From NCBI RefSeq assembly GCF_008727735.1, contig NZ_CP044227.1:2119001-2183000 (forward strand): a stretch of DNA of 64,000 nucleotides, read 5' to 3'. The stretch's first letter is position 1, and each line of letters starts with the position of its first letter. Under the pieces are notes generated by a model. The model saw only the letters and a program-made list of their open reading frames with translations. It ran no database searches and was not told where the DNA came from. Shown one piece after another: positions 46,642-55,074 of this stretch. This DNA comes from Flintibacter sp. KGMB00164 (GTDB lineage Bacteria > Bacillota > Clostridia > Oscillospirales > Oscillospiraceae). A program made the translations under genes and the position numbers.

Positions 46642-48159
46642 CCTCTGCCGCTTCACTCCCTGAGCGCTGAGGGCAGCCAGATAGAGCACCACCCCAAAGG
46701 CCGCTCCCGCCAGATTGGCCCACAGCGCTCCCGTCCCCCAGTCCTTCAAGGCGCGCACCAGCAGATTGGTGGTCAACGCCATGAGCAGGGTGGCCAACCC
46801 CGGAGCAGTGAGCCAGCGAAACAGCTCCAGCCGCAGCCCGGTGCAGGCAATCAGCCGCTGGGCACACAGCAGCAGTCCCAACACGGTGGAAACCCCGGTA
46901 CTGACCACAAAGCCTTCCATTCCCATTTCAGGCACCAGCCAGGCGGTCAGGGCCAGCTGTACCCCGTCGCACAAAATGGAGATCCAGGCTACGCTCCCCT
47001 GCCGCCCCACACCGTTCAAGGCAGCGCCCAGCACCGCCTGATAGCAGCTCAGCGCCATGATGGCAGCCAGAGGGACCAGGAACTCCCCCACTCCATCCTG
47101 GTGGAACAGAGCCCCACCCAAATCACTCCCCACCACCGCCATCAGCCCCATGGAGGGCAGCGCCAGCAGAGACACCGTGGTCATGGATTGAGAAATATTC
47201 TCCCGGATCTCCTCCTTATGTCCCAATGCAGCACAGTGAGACAACCGGGGCACCATGACCAGATTCATGGCTCCCAGAAATACCGTAGGCAAGGCCAGCA
47301 TGGGCAGCGTCATGCCGCACACCACGCCAAACTCCGCCATGGCCGCACTTCGGTCCATCCCTCCCTCCACCAGCTTGCGGGGGATCAGGGTGGCATTGAT
47401 AGCCCCCATCACATTGCCCAGCAGAGCGTTGCAGCCCACCGGAAGGGCAATGGTAGCAATTCTGCGCCGCCGGATTCCGGCCCGCTCCCCCGTCCCAATC
47501 AGCCCCTGGCGGCGCTTTCGGCGGTGGAAAAGAGCGGATAGGGTGGCGGACGAAAACAATTCGCAGATCACCATGCCAGTGACAATGAGCCCCACCACCC
47601 GCTCTGGATATTGGGGCAGAAAGAGGGTCAGCAGTCCCAGCACCGCCGCCGTGCGTACCAGCTGCTCCAGCAGCTCCACCACCGCCGGCGGCCCTACCAG
47701 CCCCGCGCCGTAAAAGAAGTGCTTGTGGATATTCTCCACTCCGGTGAGGGCGGCGCAGGGCACCAGCAGCATCAGCCCCAGCTGGGTGCGGGCATCACCC
47801 AGGAGATAGACGGAAATGGGATCGCTGAACACAATGACCGCTGCTCCCACCGGCAAGATCAGCAGCATGAGCCACCGCAGACAGGAGCTCACGATCTGTG
47901 CTGCACCCCGGCTGTTTTCCCAGGCCAGATACTGGGAGGTGAGATTGGATACCGCCGCCGTCAGTCCCATTGCGGTCAGGGACAACAGCACCGAGAAGGC
48001 GGGCATCACCAGCTGATAGAGGCCCATGACCTCCGCGCCCACCATGCGGGACAGGGCCACACGGTACCCAAAACCCAGCAGCTGGGACAGCGCCCCCAGC
48101 ACAGTCAGCAGCACCACGCTGCGCCGGGCGGCGCTTTTGTATTCCTGATCCACGTCCAT
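46636..48159 (-). CDS. SpoVB/MVF-type polysaccharide flippase
   Basis: 507 aa with about fourteen hydrophobic helices, a multidrug/oligosaccharidyl-lipid exporter fold. The N-terminus SVVLLTVLGALSQLLGFGYRVALSRMVGAEVMGLYQLVMP closely follows the SpoVB/YtgP pattern. Probably flips lipid-linked wall or spore-cortex precursors. Stands alone between two convergent or divergent neighbours. Confidence 0.88.
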   Translation of the reverse strand: MDVDQEYKSAARRSVVLLTVLGALSQLLGFGYRVALSRMVGAEVMGLYQLVMPAFSVLLSLTAMGLTAAVSNLTSQYLAWENSRGAAQIVSSCLRWLMLLILPVGAAVIVFSDPISVYLLGDARTQLGLMLLVPCAALTGVENIHKHFFYGAGLVGPPAVVELLEQLVRTAAVLGLLTLFLPQYPERVVGLIVTGMVICELFSSATLSALFHRRKRRQGLIGTGERAGIRRRRIATIALPVGCNALLGNVMGAINATLIPRKLVEGGMDRSAAMAEFGVVCGMTLPMLALPTVFLGAMNLVMVPRLSHCAALGHKEEIRENISQSMTTVSLLALPSMGLMAVVGSDLGGALFHQDGVGEFLVPLAAIMALSCYQAVLGAALNGVGRQGSVAWISILCDGVQLALTAWLVPEMGMEGFVVSTGVSTVLGLLLCAQRLIACTGLRLELFRWLTAPGLATLLMALTTNLLVRALKDWGTGALWANLAGAAFGVVLYLAALSAQGVKRQRL

Positions 48160-48215
48160 CCCCCCTTCCCTCCACTCTATTCGCCATCCCTGCCGGATAT
48201 GTGGCCTTTCAGACC

Positions 48216-48244
48216 TTGCCCCGGCGGGGTTTCTATTGTATAAT
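48216..48244 (+). promoter_or_regulatory. Promoter of the crotonase gene
   Basis: TTGCCC (48216-48221), 17-nt spacer, TATAAT (48239-48244). Confidence 0.65.
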
Positions 48245-48313
48245 GTAGTGGACTAAAATGCATTCCCTCAGAACAGATGCGCTTGGCGCAAAAAATAAGG
48301 AGGAACCTGAGTT

Positions 48314-49090
48314 ATGGCATTTGTAGATCTGGAACAGCGCGGCTCCATCGGTATTCTTACTATGAACCGGCCGGAGGCCCTCAACGCTCTGAACGATCAG
48401 GTCCTGCGGGACCTGGACGCCGCCCTGGATGCGGTGGAGGCCAATGATGAGATTCTGGTGGTCATCCTCACCGGCGCGGGCCGCTCCTTTGTGGCCGGAG
48501 CCGACATCGGCCAGATGAAGGACTTTACTTCTGTCCAGGCCAAGAAGTTCGGCGCCTACGGCAACAGCGTCTTCCTGAAGCTGGAGAACTTCCCCAAGCC
48601 CGTCATCGCCGCGGTCAACGGCTTTGCTCTGGGCGGCGGCTGCGAGCTGGCCATGTCCTGCGACATCCGTCTGGCCAGTGAGAAGGCCAAGTTCGGCCAG
48701 CCCGAGGTGGGCCTGGGCATCACCCCCGGTTTCGGCGGCACTCAGCGTCTGGCCCGCATCGTGGGCGTGTCCAACGCCATGGAGCTCATCCTCACCGCCA
48801 AGGTCATCAAGGCTGAGGAGGCCAAGGAGATGGGCTTGGTCAGCCACGTATATCCTGCTGAGGAGCTGATGGACAAGGCCATGGAGCTGGCCCAGGCCAT
48901 CGCTGCCAATGCCCAGGTGGCTGTGCGGCAGTCCAAGGCTGCCATCCGCCACGGTCTGCAGACCGATATGTACACCGGCGCCGCCTTTGAGGCCGAGGCC
49001 TTTGGCCTGTGCTTCTCCACCGAGGATCAGAAGGACGCCATGACCGCCTTTGTCAACAAGGACAAGGTTACCAGCTTTAAAAACCGCTGA
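48314..49090 (+). CDS. crt: Crotonase (3-hydroxybutyryl-CoA dehydratase type)
   Basis: 258 aa enoyl-CoA hydratase family. The oxyanion-hole block AGADIGQM and the two catalytic glutamates E111 (GGGCELAM) and E131 (GQPEVGLGITPGFGGTQRL) are present. In butyrate-forming anaerobes this enzyme dehydrates 3-hydroxybutyryl-CoA, but the other butyrate genes are not beside it. Monocistronic, with its own promoter and terminator. Confidence 0.92.
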   Translation: MAFVDLEQRGSIGILTMNRPEALNALNDQVLRDLDAALDAVEANDEILVVILTGAGRSFVAGADIGQMKDFTSVQAKKFGAYGNSVFLKLENFPKPVIAAVNGFALGGGCELAMSCDIRLASEKAKFGQPEVGLGITPGFGGTQRLARIVGVSNAMELILTAKVIKAEEAKEMGLVSHVYPAEELMDKAMELAQAIAANAQVAVRQSKAAIRHGLQTDMYTGAAFEAEAFGLCFSTEDQKDAMTAFVNKDKVTSFKNR

Positions 49091-49105
49091 TAGGTCCCAA
49101 AACGG

Positions 49106-49142
49106 GGCTGCGGCCGGCGCTTATGCGCCGGCCGCAGCCTTG
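49106..49142 (+). terminator. Terminator of the crotonase gene
   Basis: A 15-bp perfect GC-rich stem (GGCTGCGGCCGGCGC) with TTAT loop. The T run after it is short. Confidence 0.65.
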
Positions 49143-49185
49143 TAATGGGCGTAATTCCAGCACCGCCGTGAAAGGAGTTTGATCC

Positions 49186-50124
49186 ATGCTGAACATCGGA
49201 GACGTCTTCTCCAATCTGGTGGGCCTGTTTCTGCTCATCGCCGTGGGATACGCCGCGGTAAAACTTCAGGTCCTCCCCGTCTCCTCCACCAAGCTGCTGA
49301 GCAATCTGCTCATGCAGATTACCCTGCCCGCCACCATTCTGGTCTCCCTGGTGCGGCCCTATGACGCCGCCTTCATCCGGGACGGAATATTGATTGTAAT
49401 CCTCGGAGCAGGTCTGCTGCTTCTTTATGGGTTGCTGGCCCTGCCGGCCTGCCGGCTTTTCCATGTCTCCAAGGGCCGCAGAGGGGTATGGATTTTCTCC
49501 AGCATGTTCAGCAACAACGGCTTTATGGGCTTTCCTGTGGCCCTGGCCCTCTTTCAGGAGGAGGGATTGGCTCTTGCCGTGTTTCTGGGCATCCCCTTCA
49601 ATCTGCTGGCTTATACGCTAGGCGCAAAACTTATGTGCATGGACCATGGCGCACAGGATAACTCCCCGCCGCCCTCCTGGCGCTCCATCCTGCTAACCGG
49701 CGTAAACTTTGCCACTGTGCTGGGCCTGGCTTTATATGTGGCGCAAATTCCCATTCCCGACGTGCTGTCCACTCCCCTCACCCATCTCTCTAATATTACC
49801 ACGCCCCTGTCCATGCTGGTTATCGGTATGAATCTGACCGAGGGACGGGTGGGAGATCTGCTGCGGGATCGGGATGTCTTTTCCGTCTCCTTTCTGCGCC
49901 TCGTCTTCTTCCCGGTCCTTACCTGGGCCATTTTGCGGCTGCTGCCCATCTCCAATCCTCTGGTAGTGGGGGTGACTCTGATCATTATGGCCATGCCTTC
50001 CCCGGCCATCAGCGCCATTCTGGCGGAGAGCTATCACTCGGACAAGGAGTTCGCCTCCCGGTCGGTATTTCTCTCCAGCCTGCTGTGTCTTATTTCTATC
50101 CCGCTGATCTCTCTGCTTTTGTAA
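49186..50124 (+). CDS. AEC-family (auxin efflux carrier type) transporter
   Basis: 312 aa, about ten membrane helices. Typical AEC features are GYAAVKLQVLP near the N-terminus, SSMFSNNGFMGFPVALALF (the central NxGFxGxP block) and ITTPLSMLVIGMNL. In bacteria these carry malate or other organic acids. Own GGAG site; no plus-strand terminator with a T run follows it. Confidence 0.9.
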   Translation: MLNIGDVFSNLVGLFLLIAVGYAAVKLQVLPVSSTKLLSNLLMQITLPATILVSLVRPYDAAFIRDGILIVILGAGLLLLYGLLALPACRLFHVSKGRRGVWIFSSMFSNNGFMGFPVALALFQEEGLALAVFLGIPFNLLAYTLGAKLMCMDHGAQDNSPPPSWRSILLTGVNFATVLGLALYVAQIPIPDVLSTPLTHLSNITTPLSMLVIGMNLTEGRVGDLLRDRDVFSVSFLRLVFFPVLTWAILRLLPISNPLVVGVTLIIMAMPSPAISAILAESYHSDKEFASRSVFLSSLLCLISIPLISLLL

Positions 50125-50146
50125 CAGAGCCGAAAAAAGAAAAAAA

Positions 50147-50160
50147 CGGGCCTTCGCCCG
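50147..50160 (-). terminator. Second, distal terminator of the 50-kb noncoding RNA
   Basis: CGGGC-CTTC-GCCCG stem followed on the minus strand by TTTTTTCTTTTTT. It backs up the terminator at 50182-50234 and protects the convergent AEC gene. Confidence 0.65.
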
Positions 50161-50173
50161 CTTCCATACGATG

Positions 50174-50849
50174 ATAAAAAAGAAATGACCCTTGACTGCT
50201 TGTTTCGTAATCCAATGCAGTCAAGGGTCATTTCTGGTGGTTCTTGTTATCTAACATCATATGGTTACCTCACTTTCTATTGATTCGCATCTACCACACG
50301 TTCCGTTTACAGGATATCGATTTCTGCCATTCAACTTTTGTTGCCGCGCGTTCACTTCGCCGTGCATCCTCGCTTATGAGGTCCTGTGCTGTTGTGCGAT
50401 CTCATGCTTCCTGCAACATCCTGTGGCATTTGCGTGACCAGATATACACTGTATCCTACCAGCTGATCTTGTACGGGGTTCAGAGCTTACCATTGGTTTA
50501 CGCAGGTCCTGTTCGATTTCCCTGGCATTTTTGCTACCCATTGAATTCTTCTCTGCGTTCGGGATCTTGATTTCTCTTCAGCTTACCAAACTCTCATGAG
50601 TTTTTCCTGGTCCGCCGGGTACTGACAAGGTTTACCGAATTTTACTTGCTGATCTGGAATTCTTAAGATATAAACTTGCCTTGGATCTTTAAGGTGCCTT
50701 TGTTTTCCTTCGGGTCGATCTGTATTCCGATACAGGTTTGACAGCTTATGTTTTTGATTTACCAGGGATTTGATATATCTCAACTTTCTGCTGTCGGATC
50801 AGGTGTATCTGGTATCTAGGTTTGCTACCACATTGGTATCACCCTTTCT
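50174..50849 (-). ncRNA. Candidate large ornate noncoding RNA, about 650-680 nt
   Basis: A minus-strand transcription unit with a consensus promoter, strong terminators and no ORF with a ribosome binding site. The sequence is A-rich on the RNA strand and lower in GC than its flanks. Stems seen by eye (plus-strand positions): TACCA/TGGTA 50826-50838, GCTGTC/GACAGC 50790-50795 with 50740-50745, TTGA/TCAA 50770-50783, CTGTAT/ATACAG 50720-50735, AAACTC/GAGTTT 50588-50603, CCTC/GAGG 50368-50381. Size and isolation resemble OLE, GOLLD and ROOL RNAs; class not established. Confidence 0.65.
50182..50234 (-). terminator. Strong terminator of the 50-kb noncoding RNA
   Basis: An 18-bp perfect stem (GAAATGACCCTTGACTGC and its complement) around 17 bases, followed on the minus strand by T6. 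Confidence 0.85.
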
Positions 50850-50855
50850 GGTTAT

Positions 50856-50884
50856 AATATAGCACCCCCCCTATAATTTGTCAA
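50856..50884 (-). promoter_or_regulatory. Promoter of the large noncoding RNA
   Basis: Minus-strand TTGACA (50879-50884), 17-nt spacer, TATATT (50856-50861). Confidence 0.8.
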
Positions 50885-50938
50885 CGGTTTTTGGAGGAAA
50901 TTACAATTCATTTTGCAAGTTTTTTGAAAATCACTTGC

Positions 50939-50970
50939 AAAAAGGGCGTGCCGCTGGGCACGCCCTTTTT
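50939..50970 (-). terminator. Terminator of the VanW / DUF2461 transcript
   Basis: AAAAAGGGCGTGCC stem (to 50952, paired with 50957-50970) with a GCTG loop; T5 on the minus strand. It overlaps the DUF2461 stop codon. Confidence 0.85.
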
Positions 50971-51644
50971 TAGATCCGTTCCGGCGGCGCATCGCCCGCC
51001 AGATCCATCAGATATTCGTAGTACGGTTTCAGGAAACAGAAGCCCTGTGCCACCTGCTGGGCCAGCTCAGGCTGGAACAGCAGACCCTCACAATTTTCAT
51101 CCCGGGTCAGGGAGATACTCTTGCGGTTGTACCAGGGGTACAGCAGAGGTCCCGGGTCCCCCTTGGGCCGCTTGTACTGCTCCCCTTCCAGCGCAAAGCC
51201 GGAGCCCTCCAGCTTCCGGGCCAGCTTCTCCAGGGGCTTGGGGTCCCGGTCGATGCGGGCACGGAGCTTGGCCATGGTAACAGGGGTGGGGTCGTAGCAG
51301 CCCATGCCGAAGCTGTAATACTCCGGGGCGATCTCAAAATAGAACGCCGGCAGACTGACCCACCGCTCCTTGGGACGGCGCAGGGTAAACCACAGGTGAT
51401 CCTTATAAGGTCCCCGGCCGTGGAGCCGCCGGGCATCCCGGTAGATCCGGGAGACATGGAGGTTGAGTCCCAGCTCCGGGGACTTCTCCTCCATGACCTG
51501 GTGGACCTCCTCCCCCAGCTGGCGCAGAGGCTCAGCCACGTAGGTCAGATACTCCTGCTTGTGCTCCAAAAACCAACTGCGTTCGTTATTGAAGCGGATC
51601 CCCCACAGGAAATCCACTGCTTGCTGTGAAAAACCTTGAAACAT
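50970..51644 (-). CDS. DUF2461 protein
   Basis: 224 aa. DUF2461 blocks visible: FLWGIRFNNERSWFLEHKQEY, VSRIYRDARRLHGRGPYKDHLWFTLRR and FYFEIAPEYYSFGMGCYDP. Cytoplasmic, function not established. Eleven bases after the vanW-family gene, so co-transcribed with it. ATG follows GAAGGAG. Confidence 0.88.
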   Translation of the reverse strand: MFQGFSQQAVDFLWGIRFNNERSWFLEHKQEYLTYVAEPLRQLGEEVHQVMEEKSPELGLNLHVSRIYRDARRLHGRGPYKDHLWFTLRRPKERWVSLPAFYFEIAPEYYSFGMGCYDPTPVTMAKLRARIDRDPKPLEKLARKLEGSGFALEGEQYKRPKGDPGPLLYPWYNRKSISLTRDENCEGLLFQPELAQQVAQGFCFLKPYYEYLMDLAGDAPPERI

Positions 51645-51655
51645 GTTGTGCTCCT

Positions 51656-53470
51656 TCAGGATGCCTGGCTGCTGGCCCCTCCTGCCGACTGATCCGACGT
51701 ACTGCTGGACGAGGAAGCCCCGGAATCCGTGCCCTGGCTGCCGGAATCGATGGGCTGTTCCGGTTCGGGCTGAGGCTCCGGTTCAGGCTGAGGTTCGGGC
51801 TGGGGCTGCGGCGGCACGCCGTTGACCCAGGTAGAGGGATCGCCGTCGGCGGGGTTATACAAAATGGTCTTGGGACGCATCTTGTAGGTGCTGGAGGTCA
51901 TCTGCTGCTTCTCCACCAGATTGCCGTTTTTGTCGTAGATATAGCGGTAGGTACTGGCACTGATACCGGTATAAGGATTCTGCTTGCTGTCCACCTTGGT
52001 GGTTCCGCGGGGGATAGACTCATCCGCCTTATACTGGGTGGTGGGAGAGACCCTGTCATAGGTGGTGCTCTTGGGCACGGCATAATAACCGGTCTCGTTG
52101 GTGCCGTAGATCTCCACGGTGAGCTTGCGCTTGCCTCCCTGGTCGTAGCTGCGGGTGACGATCTTCACGGGATAGTTGGTGTTGTTTTTAAAGCGGAAAT
52201 CCGTCAGACCATAGTATACCGTGGCGTCCATGCCCTCATCCACATAACCGGTGTTATACATGTGGGCCTTGCGCTCCACCACCTCCAGCGTGGTGTGCAG
52301 GACGGCGTAGTAGATGGTAGAGGAGGTCTGGCAGATACCGCCGCCCACCTCGTCCACCGAGGCGCCGCCGGAGTACACCGGCGCGGACAGATAGCCCTTG
52401 GAGGCAGTGCGGCTGCCGGTGGTGTTGTTGTAGGAGAAGATCTCTCCGGGCATAAGCACCACGCCGTTGCAGGCCTGGGCGGAGAGCTTTACGTTGTGCT
52501 TGCGGTTGGAAGAGCCGCTGACGTTGGTGGTACCGCTGCCCAGCAGATCCCGGAACAGCTTGGCCTGCAGGCTCTCCTTGGTCTCATTGGGCTGGGTCAG
52601 GGTGAGAGGGATGGAGACGGTCTCGCCCTCGGCCGCCGACTGATAGGCCGCCTTGGCCTGTTCCACGTCAAAGTCTACGCCTACCACATGGTCCGTGGCC
52701 TGATAGGTCTCGGGGTCCACGGTGGCATCCACAGGCTCGGTGTGCAGTTCTTCATACATGGCCTCAAAATCAGGCTCCCGGGGGCTCTCTTCGTGGGCGG
52801 TGAGGGTCACCGTCTCCGCCTGTACCGCTTCGCCCCGCAGCTGCTGGCTGATCTCGTCGGTCAGAGCCTGTTTGACCTGCTGCTCCGACTGCTCCCGGTC
52901 AATGGCCACACCGGTAACACCCTTGGTGATCTTCAGGGCATCGCCCTCCACCACATAGGCGGCCTCGGTGATACCGCCGCCGGCCAGCTGATCGGCCTCG
53001 TCCAGCAGCGCATTCAGCTCTTCTTTTCCGCTCTCGCTCCAGTCCAGCACCAGATCCACGTCCTGCTTCATTCCCATCAGGCTGCCCAGATAGGCGCCGC
53101 CCTGAAGCAGGAAGTTGCTCCGGCCGGCTTCCCACGCCTGCCGGACGCAGTCATCCGCCTCCAGACTGAGGGCACTGCCGCTGATGCTGCCGCTCCAGGT
53201 GCCGTACTCCACCGGCAGGGTGACGCTCTTGGCCTGGGTCATGCTCTGCTCCAGGGTGGACTTTGCCTGCTCCTGGGTCATGCCGCCCACGGACACGCCG
53301 CCCACATGGACGCCCTTCATGATAGTCTGGGAGCCGCCCACCCAGGCACACAGGCCCACATAGGCGCCGACCACCACGACCGCTGCCGCTCCGATTCCGA
53401 TGAGCAATTTCTTTTTCTTTGGGTTCATAGGGCCCTTGGCCCCATTGTTTTGGACCCGACTACCTTCCAT
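51656..53470 (-). CDS. VanW-family envelope protein with peptidoglycan-binding-4 domains
   Basis: 604 aa. Short cytoplasmic N-terminus, one transmembrane helix (about 21-44), then a PG-binding-4-type region beginning GVHVGGVSVGGMTQEQAKSTLEQ, a second repeat (about 130-280), the VanW domain (RKHNVKLSAQACNGVVLMPGEIFSYN to GGGICQTSSTIYYAVL, about 325-400), and a Pro/Gln/Glu-rich then Ser-rich tail. Faces the wall. GGAGG precedes ATG. A WalR-type box abuts its promoter. Confidence 0.9.
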   Translation of the reverse strand: MEGSRVQNNGAKGPMNPKKKKLLIGIGAAAVVVVGAYVGLCAWVGGSQTIMKGVHVGGVSVGGMTQEQAKSTLEQSMTQAKSVTLPVEYGTWSGSISGSALSLEADDCVRQAWEAGRSNFLLQGGAYLGSLMGMKQDVDLVLDWSESGKEELNALLDEADQLAGGGITEAAYVVEGDALKITKGVTGVAIDREQSEQQVKQALTDEISQQLRGEAVQAETVTLTAHEESPREPDFEAMYEELHTEPVDATVDPETYQATDHVVGVDFDVEQAKAAYQSAAEGETVSIPLTLTQPNETKESLQAKLFRDLLGSGTTNVSGSSNRKHNVKLSAQACNGVVLMPGEIFSYNNTTGSRTASKGYLSAPVYSGGASVDEVGGGICQTSSTIYYAVLHTTLEVVERKAHMYNTGYVDEGMDATVYYGLTDFRFKNNTNYPVKIVTRSYDQGGKRKLTVEIYGTNETGYYAVPKSTTYDRVSPTTQYKADESIPRGTTKVDSKQNPYTGISASTYRYIYDKNGNLVEKQQMTSSTYKMRPKTILYNPADGDPSTWVNGVPPQPQPEPQPEPEPQPEPEQPIDSGSQGTDSGASSSSSTSDQSAGGASSQAS

Positions 53471-53591
53471 ATGACGTTACCTCCGCGCATCGGCCCGCAG
53501 CCGATACGTTTTTCTGTTTATTTCTCCACACAGATTCAGAATTTTATGGATATTTCTCCCTGATCCTGCGTGTTTCTGGAGATCATGACCC

Positions 53592-53620
53592 ATTATAGCA
53601 CCCCTGTTTTCCCCTTACAA
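53592..53620 (-). promoter_or_regulatory. Promoter of the VanW gene
   Basis: Minus-strand TATAAT (53592-53597), 17-nt spacer and TTGTAA as -35 (53615-53620). The weak -35 fits activator dependence. Confidence 0.6.
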
Positions 53621-53636
53621 TTACAGAACAGTTACA
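53620..53636 (-). promoter_or_regulatory. WalR-type box just upstream of the VanW -35
   Basis: Minus-strand TGTAAC, TGTTC, TGTAAT: a perfect TGTWAH-N5-TGTWAH. It touches the -35, the usual place for an activating response regulator. Confidence 0.6.
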
Positions 53637-53875
53637 ACTGTCTTTCCCAAATTTCCCCTTTGGAGCAAAATATTTGGACCGCCCTTTACTTTTTTGCGCC
53701 CTTGGGGTATCATGTTTTTTACCCAGGTCCTCCTGTCTGTTTTCAGGATCTGCATCCATTGTATGCGCCTTTAATCAATTTTAAGAAAATCTCAATTCGT
53801 TTTTGACGCATCTCTGCTACAATATCCTTGTTAAGTCGGCCGCCCTGCGGCCTTCTATCGGAGGGAAAAGCCATT
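53637..53875. other. Remainder of VanW / XpaC-like intergenic region
   Basis: About 240 AT-rich bases without an ORF of note. A possible TACAAT (53818-53823) precedes the XpaC-like gene, with no convincing -35. Nothing else seen. Confidence 0.4.
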
Positions 53876-55024
53876 ATGTCAAACTATCAATATCAGAGGG
53901 GAAACCGAAACAACGGCGATCTGACCTATTGGATCCTCGCCGTGGTATTTCTGGTCTGTATGCCGCCCATCGGCTTTTTTATGATCGTTCTGAAACTGCT
54001 GGGCGGAAAAAAGCGCACGGGGCGCAGCGCCACCACCTATGCCCGCCGTCCCGATGCCGCGCCGGTGGGAGCCAGAACCACCTCCCCCCAGCCCGCTGCT
54101 GAGCTCACCGCCGAAGGCCGCAACGCCCAGCTGGCCGCGCTGGAGCGCAAGGGCCGCACGATGACCATTGTGGGCGCTGTACTTACCGCGGTTTTCCTCT
54201 TTGTCTCCCTCTCCAGTGTCAGCAACGCCTTTTATTGGCTGCTCCACGGAGATGTCGTGTGGTTTTTGGAAGACATGATGAACCTGCTGCCCATCTTCTG
54301 CTTCCTGGGCGGCGGCGCCGGATGCCTGTTTGTGGGGCTTCGCCGGCAGAAGAAGGTACGCCGCTTCCGCCAGTATCTGGCCATGATCGGTCGGCGCACC
54401 AGCATCTCTCTGGCCTCCCTGGCCTCCGCCACCGGCACCTCCCCCGCCAAAGTGAAGGATGACCTGGAGGACATGCTGGAGGAGAACCTGTTCCCCAACG
54501 GCTACCTGGATCTGGGCAGCGGCATGCTGGTGATCTCGGGCGACGGCCTGTCCGATCCTCCCAAGGAGGAAGCCAAGCAGCCGGAACAGCCCAAAGAGGA
54601 GCGTCCCCAGGACGCGGTACTGGATGAGATTCGCGCTGTCAACGACGCCATCGATAACCCCCGGCTCAGCCAGCAGATTGACCGCATCGGCGTCATCACC
54701 GCCAAAATTCTGGACTACCAGCGGCAGCACCCGGAGAAATCTCCCCAGCTGCACAGCTTTTTGAGCTACTATCTCCCCACCACGCTGAAGATCCTCCGGG
54801 CCTATGCCCAGTTGGAGGACCAGGAGGTGGCGGGCGAAAACATCACCGCCGCTATGGAACGCATTGAAGGCATGATGGATAAGGTCGTGGAGGGCTTTGA
54901 AAAACAGCTGGACCAGCTGTTCCAGGGAGACGCCCTGGACATCACCTCCGACGTGGAGGTCCTGGAGCGGATGCTCTCCAAAGACGGCCTGTCCTCCAAG
55001 GACAGTATCCGCCTGGAGCTTTAA
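53876..55024 (+). CDS. XpaC-like membrane protein
   Basis: 382 aa. Helices at about 17-38, 95-117 and 129-150, a cytoplasmic winged-helix-like stretch (RTSISLASLASATGTSPAKVKDDLEDML), then an acidic linker and a helical domain (ILDYQRQHPEKSPQLHSFLSYYLPTTLKILRAYAQLE) that matches the XpaC / 5-bromo-4-chloroindolyl-phosphate-hydrolysis family. No TelA partner is adjacent. Start at 53876 after GGAGGG. Function unclear. Confidence 0.8.
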   Translation: MSNYQYQRGNRNNGDLTYWILAVVFLVCMPPIGFFMIVLKLLGGKKRTGRSATTYARRPDAAPVGARTTSPQPAAELTAEGRNAQLAALERKGRTMTIVGAVLTAVFLFVSLSSVSNAFYWLLHGDVVWFLEDMMNLLPIFCFLGGGAGCLFVGLRRQKKVRRFRQYLAMIGRRTSISLASLASATGTSPAKVKDDLEDMLEENLFPNGYLDLGSGMLVISGDGLSDPPKEEAKQPEQPKEERPQDAVLDEIRAVNDAIDNPRLSQQIDRIGVITAKILDYQRQHPEKSPQLHSFLSYYLPTTLKILRAYAQLEDQEVAGENITAAMERIEGMMDKVVEGFEKQLDQLFQGDALDITSDVEVLERMLSKDGLSSKDSIRLEL

Positions 55025-55035
55025 AAGATAAAAGG

Positions 55036-55070
55036 AAAAGGCTGACATCCAACGATGTCAGCCTTTTTTC
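55036..55070. terminator. Bidirectional terminator, XpaC-like / second LTA-synthase-like gene
   Basis: AAAAGGCTGACATC stem with a 4-base loop and flanking A and T runs between convergent genes. Confidence 0.88.
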
Positions 55071-55074
55071 ATGC

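Noticed and set aside
50244-50783. Short open frames within the 50-kb noncoding region (108 codons plus, 66 codons minus)
   Set aside because: No ribosome binding site, no recognisable domain, and they sit inside a unit that looks like structured RNA.
50174-50849. Group II intron, tmRNA or RNase P RNA in the gene-free block
   Set aside because: I looked for the domain V signature, tmRNA ends and RNase P conserved boxes and found none.
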